Below, in pieces: positions 17,231 to 24,833 of a stretch of 64,000 bases of DNA. Position numbers and translations under genes: made by a program. The stretch's first letter is position 1. Each line of letters begins with the position of its first letter. The notes beneath the pieces were generated by a model. That model saw only the letters and a list, made by a program, of their open reading frames with translations. It searched no databases and had not been told where the DNA came from. Source of the stretch: Paenibacillus_E violae (GTDB lineage: Bacteria > Bacillota > Bacilli > Paenibacillales > NBRC-103111); assembly GCF_032461945.1 (NCBI RefSeq), contig NZ_JAWCUD010000019.1, positions 1-64,000 on the forward strand, read 5' to 3'.

Positions 17231-17258
17231 ACCAAATGCCCAGCCCCGCCATAGGATA
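17231..17258 (+). promoter_or_regulatory. Candidate sigma-K promoter of yabG
   Basis: AC (17231-17232), 17 bases and CATAGGATA (17250-17258) fit the sigma-K pattern AC-N16-17-CATANNNTA exactly. The implied leader is short, about 16 bases, with the ribosome site near its 5' end. yabG is sigma-K dependent in B. subtilis. Confidence 0.45.
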
Positions 17259-17280
17259 ACCCATGGAGGGGATTTGTGCG

Positions 17281-18153
17281 ATGAGGCAAGGTGATTTTGT
17301 AACCCGTAAATCCTATGGCGGCGACGTCATGTTTAAGATTGAACGTATCGATCAATTGAAGGCAGTCCTGCGCGGCGTCGATTACCGATTGCTTGCGGAC
17401 GCGCCTCTAGTGGACTTAACGTTGAAGAATCCGACAGAGTCGATGGACCATCCCAGGTCGAGTTCGCCTGAATTTCGCGAGTCATTGCGAAGGCTGGCGG
17501 TTGCCCAAGTGCAGCTTCAGGAGAAAAACCAACTCTCGGTTGCCCATACGCAGAAAGTGAACGCGGGATATTTCGAAGTCCCGGGTAAAGTCCTACACTT
17601 AGACGGAGATCCGACTTATCTACGCAAGAGCATGCAGCTCTATGGTGAACTTCGCGTGCCCGCTGAGGGCTTCTATATTCCCGAGCCCCAGATGGCCGAC
17701 GCGCTCCACCGGCTGCTTCCGCAAATTAAGCCGGATATTGTCGTCATCACAGGGCATGACGGAATACTTAAGCATCGCAAAGCTGCTGGGCCAGGCGGCT
17801 TGTCCAGCTATAAGAACTCGCAGAACTTCGTGAACGCGGTTCAAATAGCGCGGCAGTATGAGCGCAATCGCGACGCGATGATTGTCGTGGCTGGAGCTTG
17901 CCAGTCACATTTTGAGGCTTTGCTCCGGGCTGGGGCCAACTTCGCCAGCTCGCCGGCGCGCATACTCATCCACGCGCTAGATCCGCTGTGTATCGCCGCA
18001 AAGCTATCCTATACATCCGTGAAGGACACGATTTCGATGTTGGACATTATGGATTTGACGGTGACGGGGCTTGATGGGCTGGGTGGTGTAGAGACAAGAG
18101 GGAGCTATCGAATGGGCGTTCCCGGTATTCAACATACAGATGAGCATGCTTAA
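17281..18153 (+). CDS. yabG: Sporulation-specific protease YabG
   Basis: YabG is a cysteine protease of the mother cell that trims spore-coat proteins. The 290-residue product matches the family across its length, with GKVLHLDGDPTYL, ITGHDGI (candidate catalytic His) and GACQSHFEALLRAGANFASSP (candidate catalytic Cys). I chose the ATG at 17281 because GGAGGGG lies eight bases upstream and it aligns with the B. subtilis start; an ATG at 17263 lies before that site. Confidence 0.93.
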   Translation: MRQGDFVTRKSYGGDVMFKIERIDQLKAVLRGVDYRLLADAPLVDLTLKNPTESMDHPRSSSPEFRESLRRLAVAQVQLQEKNQLSVAHTQKVNAGYFEVPGKVLHLDGDPTYLRKSMQLYGELRVPAEGFYIPEPQMADALHRLLPQIKPDIVVITGHDGILKHRKAAGPGGLSSYKNSQNFVNAVQIARQYERNRDAMIVVAGACQSHFEALLRAGANFASSPARILIHALDPLCIAAKLSYTSVKDTISMLDIMDLTVTGLDGLGGVETRGSYRMGVPGIQHTDEHA

Positions 18154-18184
18154 ATTTTTGCTCATTACAATGATTTTCTTTCAA

Positions 18185-18243
18185 GGACACTTGCCTGATG
18201 CTTCTCTTTTCGGAGAGGGCAGCAGGGGAGTGTTCTTTTTTTA
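18185..18243 (+). terminator. yabG terminator
   Basis: A long imperfect stem with outer arms GGACACT and AGTGTTC and inner arms TTCTC and GAGAG is followed by seven Ts. Confidence 0.75.
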
Positions 18244-18319
18244 TTGGAAAAGTGAATAATTTGCGAACTTTGGAGACAACCTGTACAATGGGGAATTCAG
18301 AAATTAGGTGAAAATGCCG

Positions 18320-18349
18320 TTGACAACTGGATTATGGTGCTGATATAAT
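18320..18349 (+). promoter_or_regulatory. veg promoter 1
   Basis: TTGACA (18320-18325), 18 bases and TATAAT (18344-18349) are perfect sigma-A hexamers. Confidence 0.85.
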
Positions 18350-18361
18350 ATTTGACCCTGT

Positions 18362-18390
18362 TTGACATGCTTGTCAGGATGGGTTATAAT
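18362..18390 (+). promoter_or_regulatory. veg promoter 2
   Basis: TTGACA (18362-18367), 17 bases and TATAAT (18385-18390) match the sigma-A consensus with optimal spacing, 41 bases downstream of promoter 1. B. subtilis veg is also known for very strong tandem promoters. Confidence 0.92.
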
Positions 18391-18417
18391 TAACAAGGAA
18401 AGAGGTGGTAGTTGACA

Positions 18418-18693
18418 ATGGCAAAAAATGCGCTGTTGGAAATCAAACGCAGTTTGGAGCCCCACGTCGGGCAGAAGATCATGTTGAGAGCGAATGGTGG
18501 CCGTCGAAAGACAGTCGAACGTTCCGGTGTTTTAGAAGAAACCTACCCTTCTGTGTTTATCGTGAAGCTTGACCAAGAATCACACGCCTTTAAACGAGTG
18601 TCATACAGCTACGCCGACATTCTTACCGAATCTGTTGAAGTTACGGTATGTAATGATGATGGTCAGGTTCGTATCACCTATATCCAACATTAA
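18418..18693 (+). CDS. veg: Veg protein
   Basis: Veg is a short, abundant protein made during vegetative growth; in B. subtilis it stimulates biofilm formation by antagonising SinR. The 91-residue product keeps the conserved ANGGRRKTVERSGVL and FKRVSYSYADILTE segments. The ATG at 18418 has AAAGAGGTGG nine bases before the spacer and matches the family N-terminus; a TTG six bases earlier is less likely. Two near-perfect sigma-A promoters precede it and a terminator follows. Confidence 0.95.
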   Translation: MAKNALLEIKRSLEPHVGQKIMLRANGGRRKTVERSGVLEETYPSVFIVKLDQESHAFKRVSYSYADILTESVEVTVCNDDGQVRITYIQH

Positions 18694-18714
18694 GCTTAAT
18701 AAGTTTCTATAATG

Positions 18715-18737
18715 AGCAGACCCTAGGGTCTGTTTTT
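18715..18737 (+). terminator. veg terminator
   Basis: CAGACCC (18717-18723) pairs with GGGTCTG (18726-18732), followed by five Ts. Confidence 0.88.
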
Positions 18738-18743
18738 GCATTT

Positions 18744-18772
18744 GAATGGACCTGGTGCGTCTGGGCATACTA
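18744..18772 (+). promoter_or_regulatory. Candidate sigma-G promoter of sspF
   Basis: GAATG (18744-18748), 17 bases and CATACTA (18766-18772) match the sigma-G pattern GHATR-N17/18-CATNHTA exactly. B. subtilis sspF is a forespore sigma-G gene. Confidence 0.65.
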
Positions 18773-18847
18773 ACCTTACTTTACGCTTACGCTGTCAGCT
18801 TTGTTTGATCAAAGCTCAGACTAAGCTCAGGAAAAGGAGGTTTTTTG

Positions 18848-19291
18848 ATGAGTCGCAGAAGAGGTGTTATGTCCGAAAGTTTCAAAAATGAGTTGGCAAA
18901 AGATCTGGGGTTCTATGATGTCGTTCAGCGCGAGGGCTGGGAAGGGATTCGTACCAAAGATGCCGGGAACATGGTGAAGCGGGCTATTCAGATTGCGGAA
19001 GAACAGTTGGCGAAGCAGTATGCAACCTCTGCGCCGCCGGTTACGCAAACTTCATATGGGCAGAATAGTTTTACGCAGCCAAGCTTCTCGCAGGCGCCAG
19101 TGTATAACCAACGGGTTGTACAGTCTCAACAGCACTATGGACAGCAAACGCAGGCTTTTACACCTTCCTATAACTCTCAAAACGCGTACACCTCGTCTTC
19201 GCCTAGTGGTCAGTCACAAGCGGGCTGGAATCCTATGGCATCAGCAATCCAACAGTCGGCGCAAGGTGAACGGCGTCCCTACTACAGCTAA
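18848..19291 (+). CDS. sspF: SspF-type small acid-soluble spore protein with low-complexity extension
   Basis: The first about 55 residues match SspF, an alpha/beta-type SASP that coats and protects spore DNA: MSRRRGVMSESFKNELAKDL, then GWEGIRTKDAGNMVKRAIQIAE. SspF normally ends near residue 61. Here about 90 further residues follow, strongly enriched in Gln, Ser, Tyr, Thr and Asn and almost free of charge until the last few. The frame stays open to a terminator that overlaps the stop, so this is a genuine extension. AAAGGAGG precedes the ATG at 18848. The tail might add phase-separating or cross-linking behaviour; that is inference. Confidence 0.9.
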   Translation: MSRRRGVMSESFKNELAKDLGFYDVVQREGWEGIRTKDAGNMVKRAIQIAEEQLAKQYATSAPPVTQTSYGQNSFTQPSFSQAPVYNQRVVQSQQHYGQQTQAFTPSYNSQNAYTSSSPSGQSQAGWNPMASAIQQSAQGERRPYYS

Positions 19292-19315
19292 AGCGAATGC
19301 TTTAGCTTTTTTTTT
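19286..19315 (+). terminator. sspF terminator overlapping the stop codon
   Basis: AGCTAAAGC (19286-19294) pairs perfectly with GCTTTAGCT (19299-19307) around GAAT, followed by nine or more Ts. The stop codon TAA lies inside the left arm. Confidence 0.92.
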
Positions 19316-19367
19316 GCGCTTTTGTTATAATATTTTAACGGCAAACGAGCAAAAGAAGGTGATCCTG

Positions 19368-20222
19368 ATGAAGATTTTTGAAAAAGCACCGGCTAAAATT
19401 AATTTATCCTTAGATGTTTTACATAAAAGACCAGATGGTTATCATGAAGTAGAGATGGTCATGACGATGGTTGACCTCGCTGATCGGATTGAAATGCAGG
19501 AGCTTTCACGGGATACGATCATTATTTCCAGTCAAGCGGGCTATATTCCATTGGATGAGAAGAACTTGGCCTTTCAGGCTGCGCGGCTTATCAAGGATCG
19601 CTATGACGTCAAACAAGGCGTCTACATTCATTTGGATAAGAAGATTCCCGTAGCTGCAGGACTTGCAGGGGGCAGCAGTGACGCGGCGGCAACGCTTAGG
19701 GGTTTGAATCGACTTTGGAATTTAAACATCCCTATGGAGGAGCTGCAGGTGCTTGGCGCTGAGCTTGGATCCGATGTGCCCTTTTGTGTCACCGGAGGGA
19801 CGGCTGTCGCCAGAGGACGCGGAGAAAAGCTGGAGCCGATCGTCTCACCGCCCCAATGTTGGGTTGTTTTGGCCAAGCCTCCCATCAATGTGTCCACGTC
19901 GGAGATTTACGGCAAGCTGAACGCTCGCGAGATCAAGAATCACCCTTCAACAGAGAATGTGCTGAACGCGATTCGTGAGAAACAGTTTGATCGGCTCTGC
20001 GGCAACCTCGGCAACGTGCTGGAGGAAGTGACGCTGGACCTGTACCCGGAGGTCAGACAATTGAAAGAATGCATGCAGCGTCTCGGCGCAGACGGCGTAT
20101 TAATGTCCGGAAGCGGGCCGACGGTGTTCGGCCTTGTCTCCAAGGAAGCGAAAGTTCCCCGTATTTATAATGGGCTTCGAGGATTCTGTAAGGATGTTTA
20201 TGCGGTGCGGATGTTGACCTAG
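19368..20222 (+). CDS. ispE: 4-diphosphocytidyl-2-C-methyl-D-erythritol kinase
   Basis: IspE phosphorylates CDP-methylerythritol in the non-mevalonate isoprenoid pathway. The 284-residue GHMP kinase has APAKINLSLDV at the N-terminus, the ATP loop PVAAGLAGGSSDAAA, and the C-terminal MSGSGPTVFG. The ATG at 19368 has AAGGTGAT upstream and fits family alignments; the open frame extends back into sspF in another phase, which is accidental. Neighbours veg-sspF-ispE-purR follow the Bacillus order. Confidence 0.95.
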   Translation: MKIFEKAPAKINLSLDVLHKRPDGYHEVEMVMTMVDLADRIEMQELSRDTIIISSQAGYIPLDEKNLAFQAARLIKDRYDVKQGVYIHLDKKIPVAAGLAGGSSDAAATLRGLNRLWNLNIPMEELQVLGAELGSDVPFCVTGGTAVARGRGEKLEPIVSPPQCWVVLAKPPINVSTSEIYGKLNAREIKNHPSTENVLNAIREKQFDRLCGNLGNVLEEVTLDLYPEVRQLKECMQRLGADGVLMSGSGPTVFGLVSKEAKVPRIYNGLRGFCKDVYAVRMLT

Positions 20223-20242
20223 CATGTGGAGTTGTGTGCGAG

Positions 20243-20264
20243 GGGCCCGAAGGGGCTCTTTTTT
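20243..20264 (+). terminator. ispE terminator
   Basis: GGGCCC (20243-20248) pairs with GGGCTC (20253-20258) around GAAG, followed by six Ts. Confidence 0.75.
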
Positions 20265-20306
20265 AACGGAGTGGATAAAGGGGCAGCGCTTAATCTGCTA
20301 GAACGA

Positions 20307-20344
20307 TAAAGCCGTCAGGCTCATGCCTAGGCGGTGCTTTTTTG
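20307..20344 (+). terminator. Second terminator-like hairpin before purR
   Basis: An AGGC-TCAT-GCCT core with outer AAAGC and GCTTT arms is followed by six Ts. It may reinforce ispE termination. Confidence 0.55.
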
Positions 20345-20465
20345 TGGAAATATTCACCTTCCGGGAAGTAATTTTCGTTATGTTAGCATTGTGTTATGTA
20401 TATGTTAAGTTAATTTTCATGTGAAGCTTGAATAAATACGTATAAAAGTGGTATATTTTCTTTAT

Positions 20466-20478
20466 ATTATTCGGATTT
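20466..20478 (-). promoter_or_regulatory. Possible PurBox upstream of purR
   Basis: On the minus strand AAATCCGAATAAT differs at one base from the PurBox pattern AWWWCCGAACWWT. It lies just before the purR ribosome site and could serve autoregulation. A second, oppositely oriented box is not clear. Confidence 0.35.
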
Positions 20479-20493
20479 TTGGGGGGTAGTGCG

Positions 20494-21330
20494 ATGAAAA
20501 AGTTGAAAAGGAGCGCTAGGCTGGTAGAAATGACGCAATACTTGTTATTTCGCCCCCATTCGTTAATTCCTTTAACGACTTTTGCCGAGCGTTACAACTC
20601 AGCGAAATCCTCGATCAGTGAGGATTTGGCGATTATTAAAGAGGTTTTTGAAGAAGAAGGACTCGGGGAACTGCAAACGCTTGCGGGCGCAGCCGGCGGC
20701 GTGAAGTTTTCACCAAAGGTGCCGAAGGAAACCTCGTTGAAGTTCATAGGGCAGCTCTGTTTGCAGCTGCAGCAGCCTGAACGGATCCTGCCAGGCGGTT
20801 ACTTATATATGTCCGATATCATGGGGCAGCCCCAGTATTTAAATGAAATTGGCAAAACGTTCGCATCTGCGTTCGCAGGGCGTGATATCGATGTGATTAT
20901 GACCGTAGAAACGAAAGGCATTCCGCTCGCGTACGCGACGGCTACTTATATGAATCTACCCGTTGTTGTTGTTCGCAGGGATAATCGGGTAACAGAAGGC
21001 TCAGCCGTAAGCATTAATTATGTTTCTGGCTCCAACAAGCGTATTCAGACCATGTCACTTGCAAGACGCGCCTTGAAAGAAGAATCCAAGGTGCTTATCA
21101 TCGACGATTTCATGCATGTTGGCGGAACAATTCACGGCATGATGGATCTGTTGGCGGAGTTCAAAGCCTCCGTTCAAGGTGTTGGGGTCTTCATGGAATC
21201 TGTGGAAGTGGAAGAGCGTTTAGTAGATCAATACGTATCGCTGGCTCGATTGTTTGGCGTCGATTCCAAGACCAAACAAATCACGGTAGAGCCAGGTAAT
21301 TATTTTGATAGTAAAAAAGGAGACGCGTAA
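20494..21330 (+). CDS. purR: Purine operon repressor PurR
   Basis: PurR represses purine synthesis and transport genes and is released by PRPP. The 278-residue protein has an N-terminal winged-helix domain (about 1-75; SAKSSISEDLAIIKEVFE is the recognition region) and a C-terminal phosphoribosyltransferase fold with the PRPP motif VLIIDDFMHVGGT. The ATG at 20494 has GGGGGGT six bases upstream. ridA follows four bases after its stop. Confidence 0.95.
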   Translation: MKKLKRSARLVEMTQYLLFRPHSLIPLTTFAERYNSAKSSISEDLAIIKEVFEEEGLGELQTLAGAAGGVKFSPKVPKETSLKFIGQLCLQLQQPERILPGGYLYMSDIMGQPQYLNEIGKTFASAFAGRDIDVIMTVETKGIPLAYATATYMNLPVVVVRRDNRVTEGSAVSINYVSGSNKRIQTMSLARRALKEESKVLIIDDFMHVGGTIHGMMDLLAEFKASVQGVGVFMESVEVEERLVDQYVSLARLFGVDSKTKQITVEPGNYFDSKKGDA

Positions 21331-21334
21331 AACG

Positions 21335-21718
21335 ATGGAATTCATCTCAACAACGGCAGCGCCTGCTGCTATCGGACCTTACTCACAAGCAGTTAAGCTC
21401 GGTAATTTGCTGTTTACTTCGGGACAAATCCCGCTTGGCTTAGATGGGCAAATCGTACAGGGCGGCATTCAGGAGCAAGCTCATCAAGTGTTTGCAAATT
21501 TGAAAGGTGTATTGGAAGCAGCGGGTACTTCTTTCGATCAAGTTGTGAAAGCGACTGTTTTCCTCAAGGACATGAATCAATTTGCTGAGCTGAATGAGAT
21601 CTATGGTACCTACTTTGGTGATCACAAACCGGCTAGATCGACTGTCGAAGTGGCTAGATTACCACGTGATGTTTTTGTCGAAATAGAGTTAATTGCTGTG
21701 ATTCCTGTCGAAATTTAA
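21335..21718 (+). CDS. ridA: RidA family reactive-intermediate deaminase (YabJ)
   Basis: RidA hydrolyses 2-aminoacrylate and related enamines made by PLP enzymes; B. subtilis YabJ also affects purR-linked regulation. The 127-residue protein has IGPYSQAVKLGNLLFTSGQI near the N-terminus and the signature ARSTVEVARLPRDVFVEIE, with the catalytic Arg in ARS. The ATG at 21335 follows the purR stop by four bases, and AAAGGAG lies within purR's last codons, so the two are coupled. Confidence 0.94.
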   Translation: MEFISTTAAPAAIGPYSQAVKLGNLLFTSGQIPLGLDGQIVQGGIQEQAHQVFANLKGVLEAAGTSFDQVVKATVFLKDMNQFAELNEIYGTYFGDHKPARSTVEVARLPRDVFVEIELIAVIPVEI

Positions 21719-21766
21719 CAGTAACATTAAGATTGTATAAAATTATCGAAAATTTCAAAAAAATAA

Positions 21767-21793
21767 GAAGGAATTTGCACAACGATGTGGAAT
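21767..21793 (+). promoter_or_regulatory. sigma-H promoter of spoVG
   Basis: GAAGGAATT (21767-21775), 11 bases and GTGGAAT (21787-21793) match the sigma-H pattern RNAGGAWWW-N11/12-RNNGAAT exactly. The preceding about 45 bases are very A/T-rich, as in the B. subtilis spoVG region bound by AbrB. Confidence 0.78.
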
Positions 21794-21836
21794 ATTACAC
21801 CCAAGTCTCAGAGATGGAAAAAGGTGGTGAACACAA

Positions 21837-22121
21837 GTGCAAATTACAGATGTAAGGCTCCGCCGGGTCAACTCCGAGGGGAGGATGAAGGCAATTGCTT
21901 CCATAACTATCGATAATGAGTTCGTAGTACACGACATACGTGTTATCGATGGGAACAACGGTATGTTCGTAGCGATGCCAAGCAAGCGAACGCCGGATGG
22001 GGAGTTTCGAGATATCGCTCATCCAATTTCTTCTACAACTCGTGAGAAAATTCAAGCTGCCGTATTGGCTGAATATGACCGTGCAGCGGTAGAAGAAGAG
22101 GTTATTGAAGAAGGCGCATAA
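21837..22121 (+). CDS. spoVG: SpoVG, RNA/DNA-binding regulator
   Basis: SpoVG is a small regulator made at the transition to sporulation; it affects septation and capsule or virulence genes in relatives and binds nucleic acid. The 94-residue product keeps MQITDVRLRRV, MKAIASITIDNEFVVHDIRVI and AMPSKRTPDGEFRDIAHP. It starts at GTG after AAAGGTGGTG. A sigma-H promoter lies 44 bases upstream. Confidence 0.96.
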   Translation: MQITDVRLRRVNSEGRMKAIASITIDNEFVVHDIRVIDGNNGMFVAMPSKRTPDGEFRDIAHPISSTTREKIQAAVLAEYDRAAVEEEVIEEGA

Positions 22122-22133
22122 TGTATAATAATT

Positions 22134-22160
22134 GAGGGGGCCCTTAAGGGCTCTCTTTTC
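22134..22160 (+). terminator. spoVG terminator
   Basis: An eight-base-pair G-rich stem (22136-22143 with 22148-22155, loop TTAA) is followed by a T-rich tract. Confidence 0.82.
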
Positions 22161-22259
22161 TTTTTGGGGGCTTTGATGCTATATTTGGTAAAGAACTGTT
22201 AACTACATCATTTAGGCATAAATCATACAGGTATTTATAATAAAGGGGTTGGATAGTCT

Positions 22260-23663
22260 TTGAAACTCATGGCGATTGTGTTGGCAGCAGGACAAGGTAA
22301 ACGAATGAAATCGAAGCTGTATAAGGTGCTTCATCCGGTTGTAGGCAAACCGATGGTAGGGCATGTTGTAGATACCCTTCGGCAAATAGATGTAACAAGA
22401 ACGATGGTCATCGTAGGATTTGGAGCAGAAGCCGTCCAGAACTATCTTGGAGATCAAGTTGAGTATGCGCTGCAGGAGAAGCAATGCGGAACCGGTCATG
22501 CGGTCCTGCAAGCGAAGGATGTGCTAGGCGATGAAGACGGAATGACGGTGGTCATTTGCGGAGATACGCCGCTGATCTCAGACGTAACGCTTAAGAATAC
22601 GATAGAACTTCATCAACGTTCTGGCGCGTCGGCTACGATCCTGACAGCGAAGCTTGATGAGCCGCAAGGCTATGGCCGTATCATTCGTGGTGAAGATGGC
22701 AGAGTTGCGCGAATAGTTGAACAGAAGGATTGCAGCAGCGAGGAAGCGGCTGTTCAGGAGATTAATACAGGGACTTATATTTTCGATAACCGGAAGCTCT
22801 TCAAAGCGCTGGGCTCTGTCACAAACAACAATGCTCAGAATGAGTATTACTTGACAGATGTCATCGGCATCATGACAAGTGCAGGGGAAACTGTGCAAGG
22901 GTACTGCATGGCGGATGCTGCAGAATCTATCGGCGTGAACGACCGTGTTGCGCTTGCCGAAGCGGAGCGCTTGTTCAAAGCGCGCATTAACCGTGAGCAT
23001 ATGCTGAACGGAGTTACGATTATTGATCCAGCTAACACGTACATCGAGAAGGATGTTGTGATTGGAGCGGACACTGTTCTGCTTCCAGGCACTATTTTGC
23101 GCGGGAAAACCATTATTGGCGAGCAGTGCACGATCGGACCTCAAACCGAAATCATCGATTCTGTTGTGAAGGATGACGTTACGATTAAGCAATCCGTTCT
23201 CCAAGAGGCTTATGTGGATAATGAGGCTAGCGTAGGGCCTTTCGCGTATTTGAGACCTGGAGCGGACATCGGGAAGCAAGTGAAGATCGGCGACTTCGTC
23301 GAAATCAAGAATTCGAAGCTTGGCGAGGGCACGAAAGTGTCTCACTTAAGTTACGTTGGAGATGCGATTGTTGGCACGAATGTTAACATTGGCTGCGGCG
23401 CGATTACGGTGAATTACGATGGCTTCAATAAGAATTTAACGGAAATCGGGGACGATGCGTTCGTAGGCAGTAATGTGAACTTGATCGCTCCGGTGAAAAT
23501 CGGCAATGGTGCGTACGTTGTCGCAGGCTCGACGATTACACATGCCGTGAACGATGGGGATTTGGCTATCGCGCGGGAAAGACAAACGAACAAACCGGGT
23601 TATGCGGATAAAATCAAAGGCCGGATGAAAGCGAAGAAAGAAAACAAAGCAAAAAAAGAATAG
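22260..23663 (+). CDS. glmU: Bifunctional UDP-GlcNAc pyrophosphorylase / GlcN-1-P acetyltransferase
   Basis: GlmU makes UDP-N-acetylglucosamine, the precursor of peptidoglycan and teichoic acids. The 467-residue protein has the uridylyltransferase domain with LAAGQGKRMKSKL (about 8-20), CGDTPL and GYGRI, followed by a left-handed beta-helix of hexapeptide repeats from about residue 250 with the acetyl-CoA site near HLSYVGDA. It starts at TTG with AAAGGGG upstream; an ATG nine bases later is possible. In B. subtilis prs follows directly, but here the next gene is ctc. Confidence 0.96.
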   Translation: MKLMAIVLAAGQGKRMKSKLYKVLHPVVGKPMVGHVVDTLRQIDVTRTMVIVGFGAEAVQNYLGDQVEYALQEKQCGTGHAVLQAKDVLGDEDGMTVVICGDTPLISDVTLKNTIELHQRSGASATILTAKLDEPQGYGRIIRGEDGRVARIVEQKDCSSEEAAVQEINTGTYIFDNRKLFKALGSVTNNNAQNEYYLTDVIGIMTSAGETVQGYCMADAAESIGVNDRVALAEAERLFKARINREHMLNGVTIIDPANTYIEKDVVIGADTVLLPGTILRGKTIIGEQCTIGPQTEIIDSVVKDDVTIKQSVLQEAYVDNEASVGPFAYLRPGADIGKQVKIGDFVEIKNSKLGEGTKVSHLSYVGDAIVGTNVNIGCGAITVNYDGFNKNLTEIGDDAFVGSNVNLIAPVKIGNGAYVVAGSTITHAVNDGDLAIARERQTNKPGYADKIKGRMKAKKENKAKKE

Positions 23664-23716
23664 GAAAACGTTAAATCTCCCTTGCGAGGGGGAATTTGGA
23701 TGGAATCTCTGAAGGA

Positions 23717-23745
23717 TGGGTACGCTATGAACTAGCTGTTACCCA
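23717..23745 (+). promoter_or_regulatory. Hairpin in the leader of the bL25 gene
   Basis: TGGGTA (23717-23722) pairs with TACCCA (23740-23745), and GCTA with TAGC inside, around a five-base loop. No T tract follows, so it is not a terminator. It may be an autoregulatory mRNA site; no known class is recognised. Confidence 0.35.
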
Positions 23746-23805
23746 CTTGGCGTCGTTTACGAAAGTAAGTGTGCTAAGCAAAATTCTTAGGAGGTTCTTT
23801 TTCTT

Positions 23806-24444
23806 ATGGCATTGTCACTGAAAGCGGAAGCCCGCAAGGACACAACGAAATACGATATCAAACAACTGCGAGTGAAAGGCAAGGTGCCTGCGGTCGTGTA
23901 TGGCAAAAAGGTGGCTGCGACGGTGATAACCGTCGACCAGAAGGAATTAGTGGCGCTGCTACGCAAAAGCCCGCACGCTGTTATTGAGCTGGAGATGCCG
24001 GACGGCGGCGGCAAGCAGCCTGTTATGATCAATGAAATCCAGCGCAATCCGCTGAACCGGCAGCTGCTCCATGTCGATTTCCATCAAATCAATATGGATG
24101 AGCCGGTCAAAACGGTGGTCACCTTGGAGTTCATCGGGGATGCCGTTGGGGCGAAAGAGGGCGGCATTTTGCAGATTCAATTGCATGAGCTGGAGATCCG
24201 CTGCTTACCGAGTGAAATCCCAGCATCCATCACTGTGGACATTTCGAATGTAGGAATAGGAGAAAATATGCTGGTCAGTGAGCTTAGCGTGCCGGGGACG
24301 ATTGAAGTCAAGTCGGATCCGAGCGAGCTTGTGCTGACCATTCTTGCGCCTCAGAAAGAGGCTCCTGAGGATGTTGCTGCTCAGGGCAAAGAGGATAAGC
24401 CAAACGAGGTTAATGAGGAAGCGAAAGAAGAGCAGACCGTATAG
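23806..24444 (+). CDS. ctc: Ribosomal protein bL25, Ctc form
   Basis: The long form of bL25 binds 5S rRNA in the large subunit; Ctc is a stress-induced form in B. subtilis. The 212-residue protein has an N-terminal 5S-binding domain (about 1-90, RVKGKVPAVVYG) and a beta-rich C-terminal domain, then a charged Glu/Lys tail. AGGAGG lies upstream at a rather long spacing of 11 bases. pth follows, as in Bacillus. Confidence 0.94.
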   Translation: MALSLKAEARKDTTKYDIKQLRVKGKVPAVVYGKKVAATVITVDQKELVALLRKSPHAVIELEMPDGGGKQPVMINEIQRNPLNRQLLHVDFHQINMDEPVKTVVTLEFIGDAVGAKEGGILQIQLHELEIRCLPSEIPASITVDISNVGIGENMLVSELSVPGTIEVKSDPSELVLTILAPQKEAPEDVAAQGKEDKPNEVNEEAKEEQTV

Positions 24445-24454
24445 ACTTAAAGAA

Positions 24455-24493
24455 GGGTACCCTCGCCGCCGCGCAAAGGGTATCCTTTGTTTT
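24455..24493. terminator. ctc terminator, possibly bidirectional
   Basis: GGGTACCCT (24455-24463) pairs with AGGGTATCC (24477-24485) around a GC-rich loop, followed by T-rich sequence. It also lies just past the end of the small minus-strand gene at 24507. Confidence 0.72.
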
Positions 24494-24506
24494 CCTCTTT
24501 CTTCCG

Positions 24507-24746
24507 TTAATATCCAGGCCGGGAAACAATGAAGTGCGTATTTCTGTTATAAAACGTATTATTAATTTTAATAAAATGCGGGCTGTAAAATTCAATATAG
24601 CCTATATCCTTATGCAGGTTTTGATAGTATACTTGGACGGGAATACCGGCATCTATATGATCTTGAAAATGATGATCGCTTGTAAGTTGTTGACCGTTTA
24701 GATACATATTCGCTGTTTCACCCGCAATTATGAATTTGATGTTCAC
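24507..24746 (-). CDS. Small conserved-looking protein of unknown function
   Basis: An open frame on the minus strand fills the ctc-pth spacer and its last 79 residues look protein-like: a basic, aromatic-rich sequence with ANMYLNGQQL, GIPVQVYYQNLHKDIGYIE and a final FIVSRPGY. The frame extends further upstream across pth but that part is antisense noise. I place the start at the GTG at 24746; no clear ribosome site is present, which weakens the call. It ends near a terminator that works in both directions. I recall similar short proteins next to pth in Paenibacillus but cannot check. No function can be proposed. Confidence 0.5.
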   Translation of the reverse strand: MNIKFIIAGETANMYLNGQQLTSDHHFQDHIDAGIPVQVYYQNLHKDIGYIEFYSPHFIKINNTFYNRNTHFIVSRPGY

Positions 24747-24833
24747 TTTAGTAACATATAGGTAAACAATAACCTTAAGATGCAGGTTACGCCAAGGATT
24801 TTTTAGTAAAAGGCTAGGAGGATCTGGAAAAAA

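Noticed and set aside
16602..17264. 220-codon minus-strand frame
   Set aside because: It is antisense to rsmA in GC-rich DNA, where long shadow frames are expected, and its composition is His/Arg-rich without motifs.
18993..19367. N-terminal extension of ispE by 125 codons
   Set aside because: It runs through sspF and its terminator in another frame; the ATG at 19368 with its own ribosome site matches the family start.
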